The notes beneath the pieces are model-generated. The model searched no databases, was not told where the DNA came from, and saw only the letters and a program-made list of their open reading frames with translations. Below, piece after piece: positions 12,565-12,604 of a stretch of 12,604 nt of DNA (its first letter is position 1; the number at the start of each line of letters is the position of its first letter). This stretch comes from an uncultured Lachnospiraceae bacterium (lineage in GTDB: Bacteria > Bacillota_A > Clostridia > Lachnospirales > Lachnospiraceae). A program made the translations under genes and the position numbers. The stretch is taken from NCBI GenBank assembly GCA_947175285.1, contig CAMWMM010000087.1:1-12604 (forward strand), given 5' to 3'.

Positions 12565-12604
12565 GTTAAGCAGAGTAGCTTTTGTGTCGGGCACAGCAAC
12601 TTTG
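12533..12604 (+). CDS. Head of gene B (MLLGKINSNLKL...), runs off the right edge
   Basis: Only 24 codons are visible: MLLGKINSNLKLSRVAFVSG and then TATL. The start is well supported, with AGGAGGG (12518-12524) 8 nt from the ATG. The head matches segment A in protein and DNA, and the INSN motif matches segment C. It is the only one of the three segments with translation signals, so it is the likely expressed copy. No family can be named from 24 residues. Confidence 0.6.
   Translation, partial: MLLGKINSNLKLSRVAFVSGTATL

Overview
The window looks like a piece of a low-to-moderate GC Gram-positive genome, most likely a gut member of Clostridia (Lachnospiraceae-like). The signs are strong AGGAGG-type ribosome binding sites, frequent TTG/GTG starts, a LysR regulator, remnants of the 2-hydroxyacyl-CoA dehydratase family, and a conjugative-element module (RepA_N, SNF2/methylase, TnpV, topoisomerase III). 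No RNA gene or CRISPR array was seen.

Region 1 (1-4365) is metabolic and regulatory. On the minus strand lies an operon of a 75-residue protein, an alpha/beta hydrolase broken by a one-base contraction in a homopolymer, and an aldo/keto reductase that runs off the left edge. Next, also on the minus strand, are a CcdA/DsbD-like membrane protein, the C-terminal half of a dehydratase activase (HgdC-like), and the N-terminal part of a dehydratase subunit (HgdB-like). The last two meet at what looks like one internal deletion. A divergent LysR-type regulator (+, TTG start) follows. A 48-bp element with two LysR-like boxes occurs twice in the same orientation, in front of the hydrolase operon and between lysR and the dehydratase remnants. 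This suggests that the one regulator controls both minus-strand units.

Region 2 (4366-9451) is a decayed conjugative or mobilizable element. It opens with a convergent spacer carrying a 46-bp tandem repeat. Then, on the minus strand, come a truncated RepA_N initiator, fragments of a very large methylase/SNF2 helicase with at least two internal deletions, and an intact topoisomerase III. The helicase linker carries a complete tnpV reading frame, with its own ribosome binding site, in a different frame of the same strand.

Region 3 (9452-12604) is the most interesting. It holds an apparently intact tyrosine recombinase and a PD-(D/E)XK (Rpn-like) nuclease. Around them are three copies of a short motif (ATAAAYAGCAAT, read in frame as I-N-S-N) at the 5' end of three Gly/Ser/Thr-rich coding segments. 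Only the copy at the right edge has a ribosome binding site and an ATG. The other two lack starts, and one of them is inverted. The layout is that of a small shufflon or phase-variation locus, with one expressed head and two silent tails, but nothing here proves recombination. Several disruptions in the window are homopolymer contractions or clean deletions, so the quality of the underlying assembly should be kept in mind.
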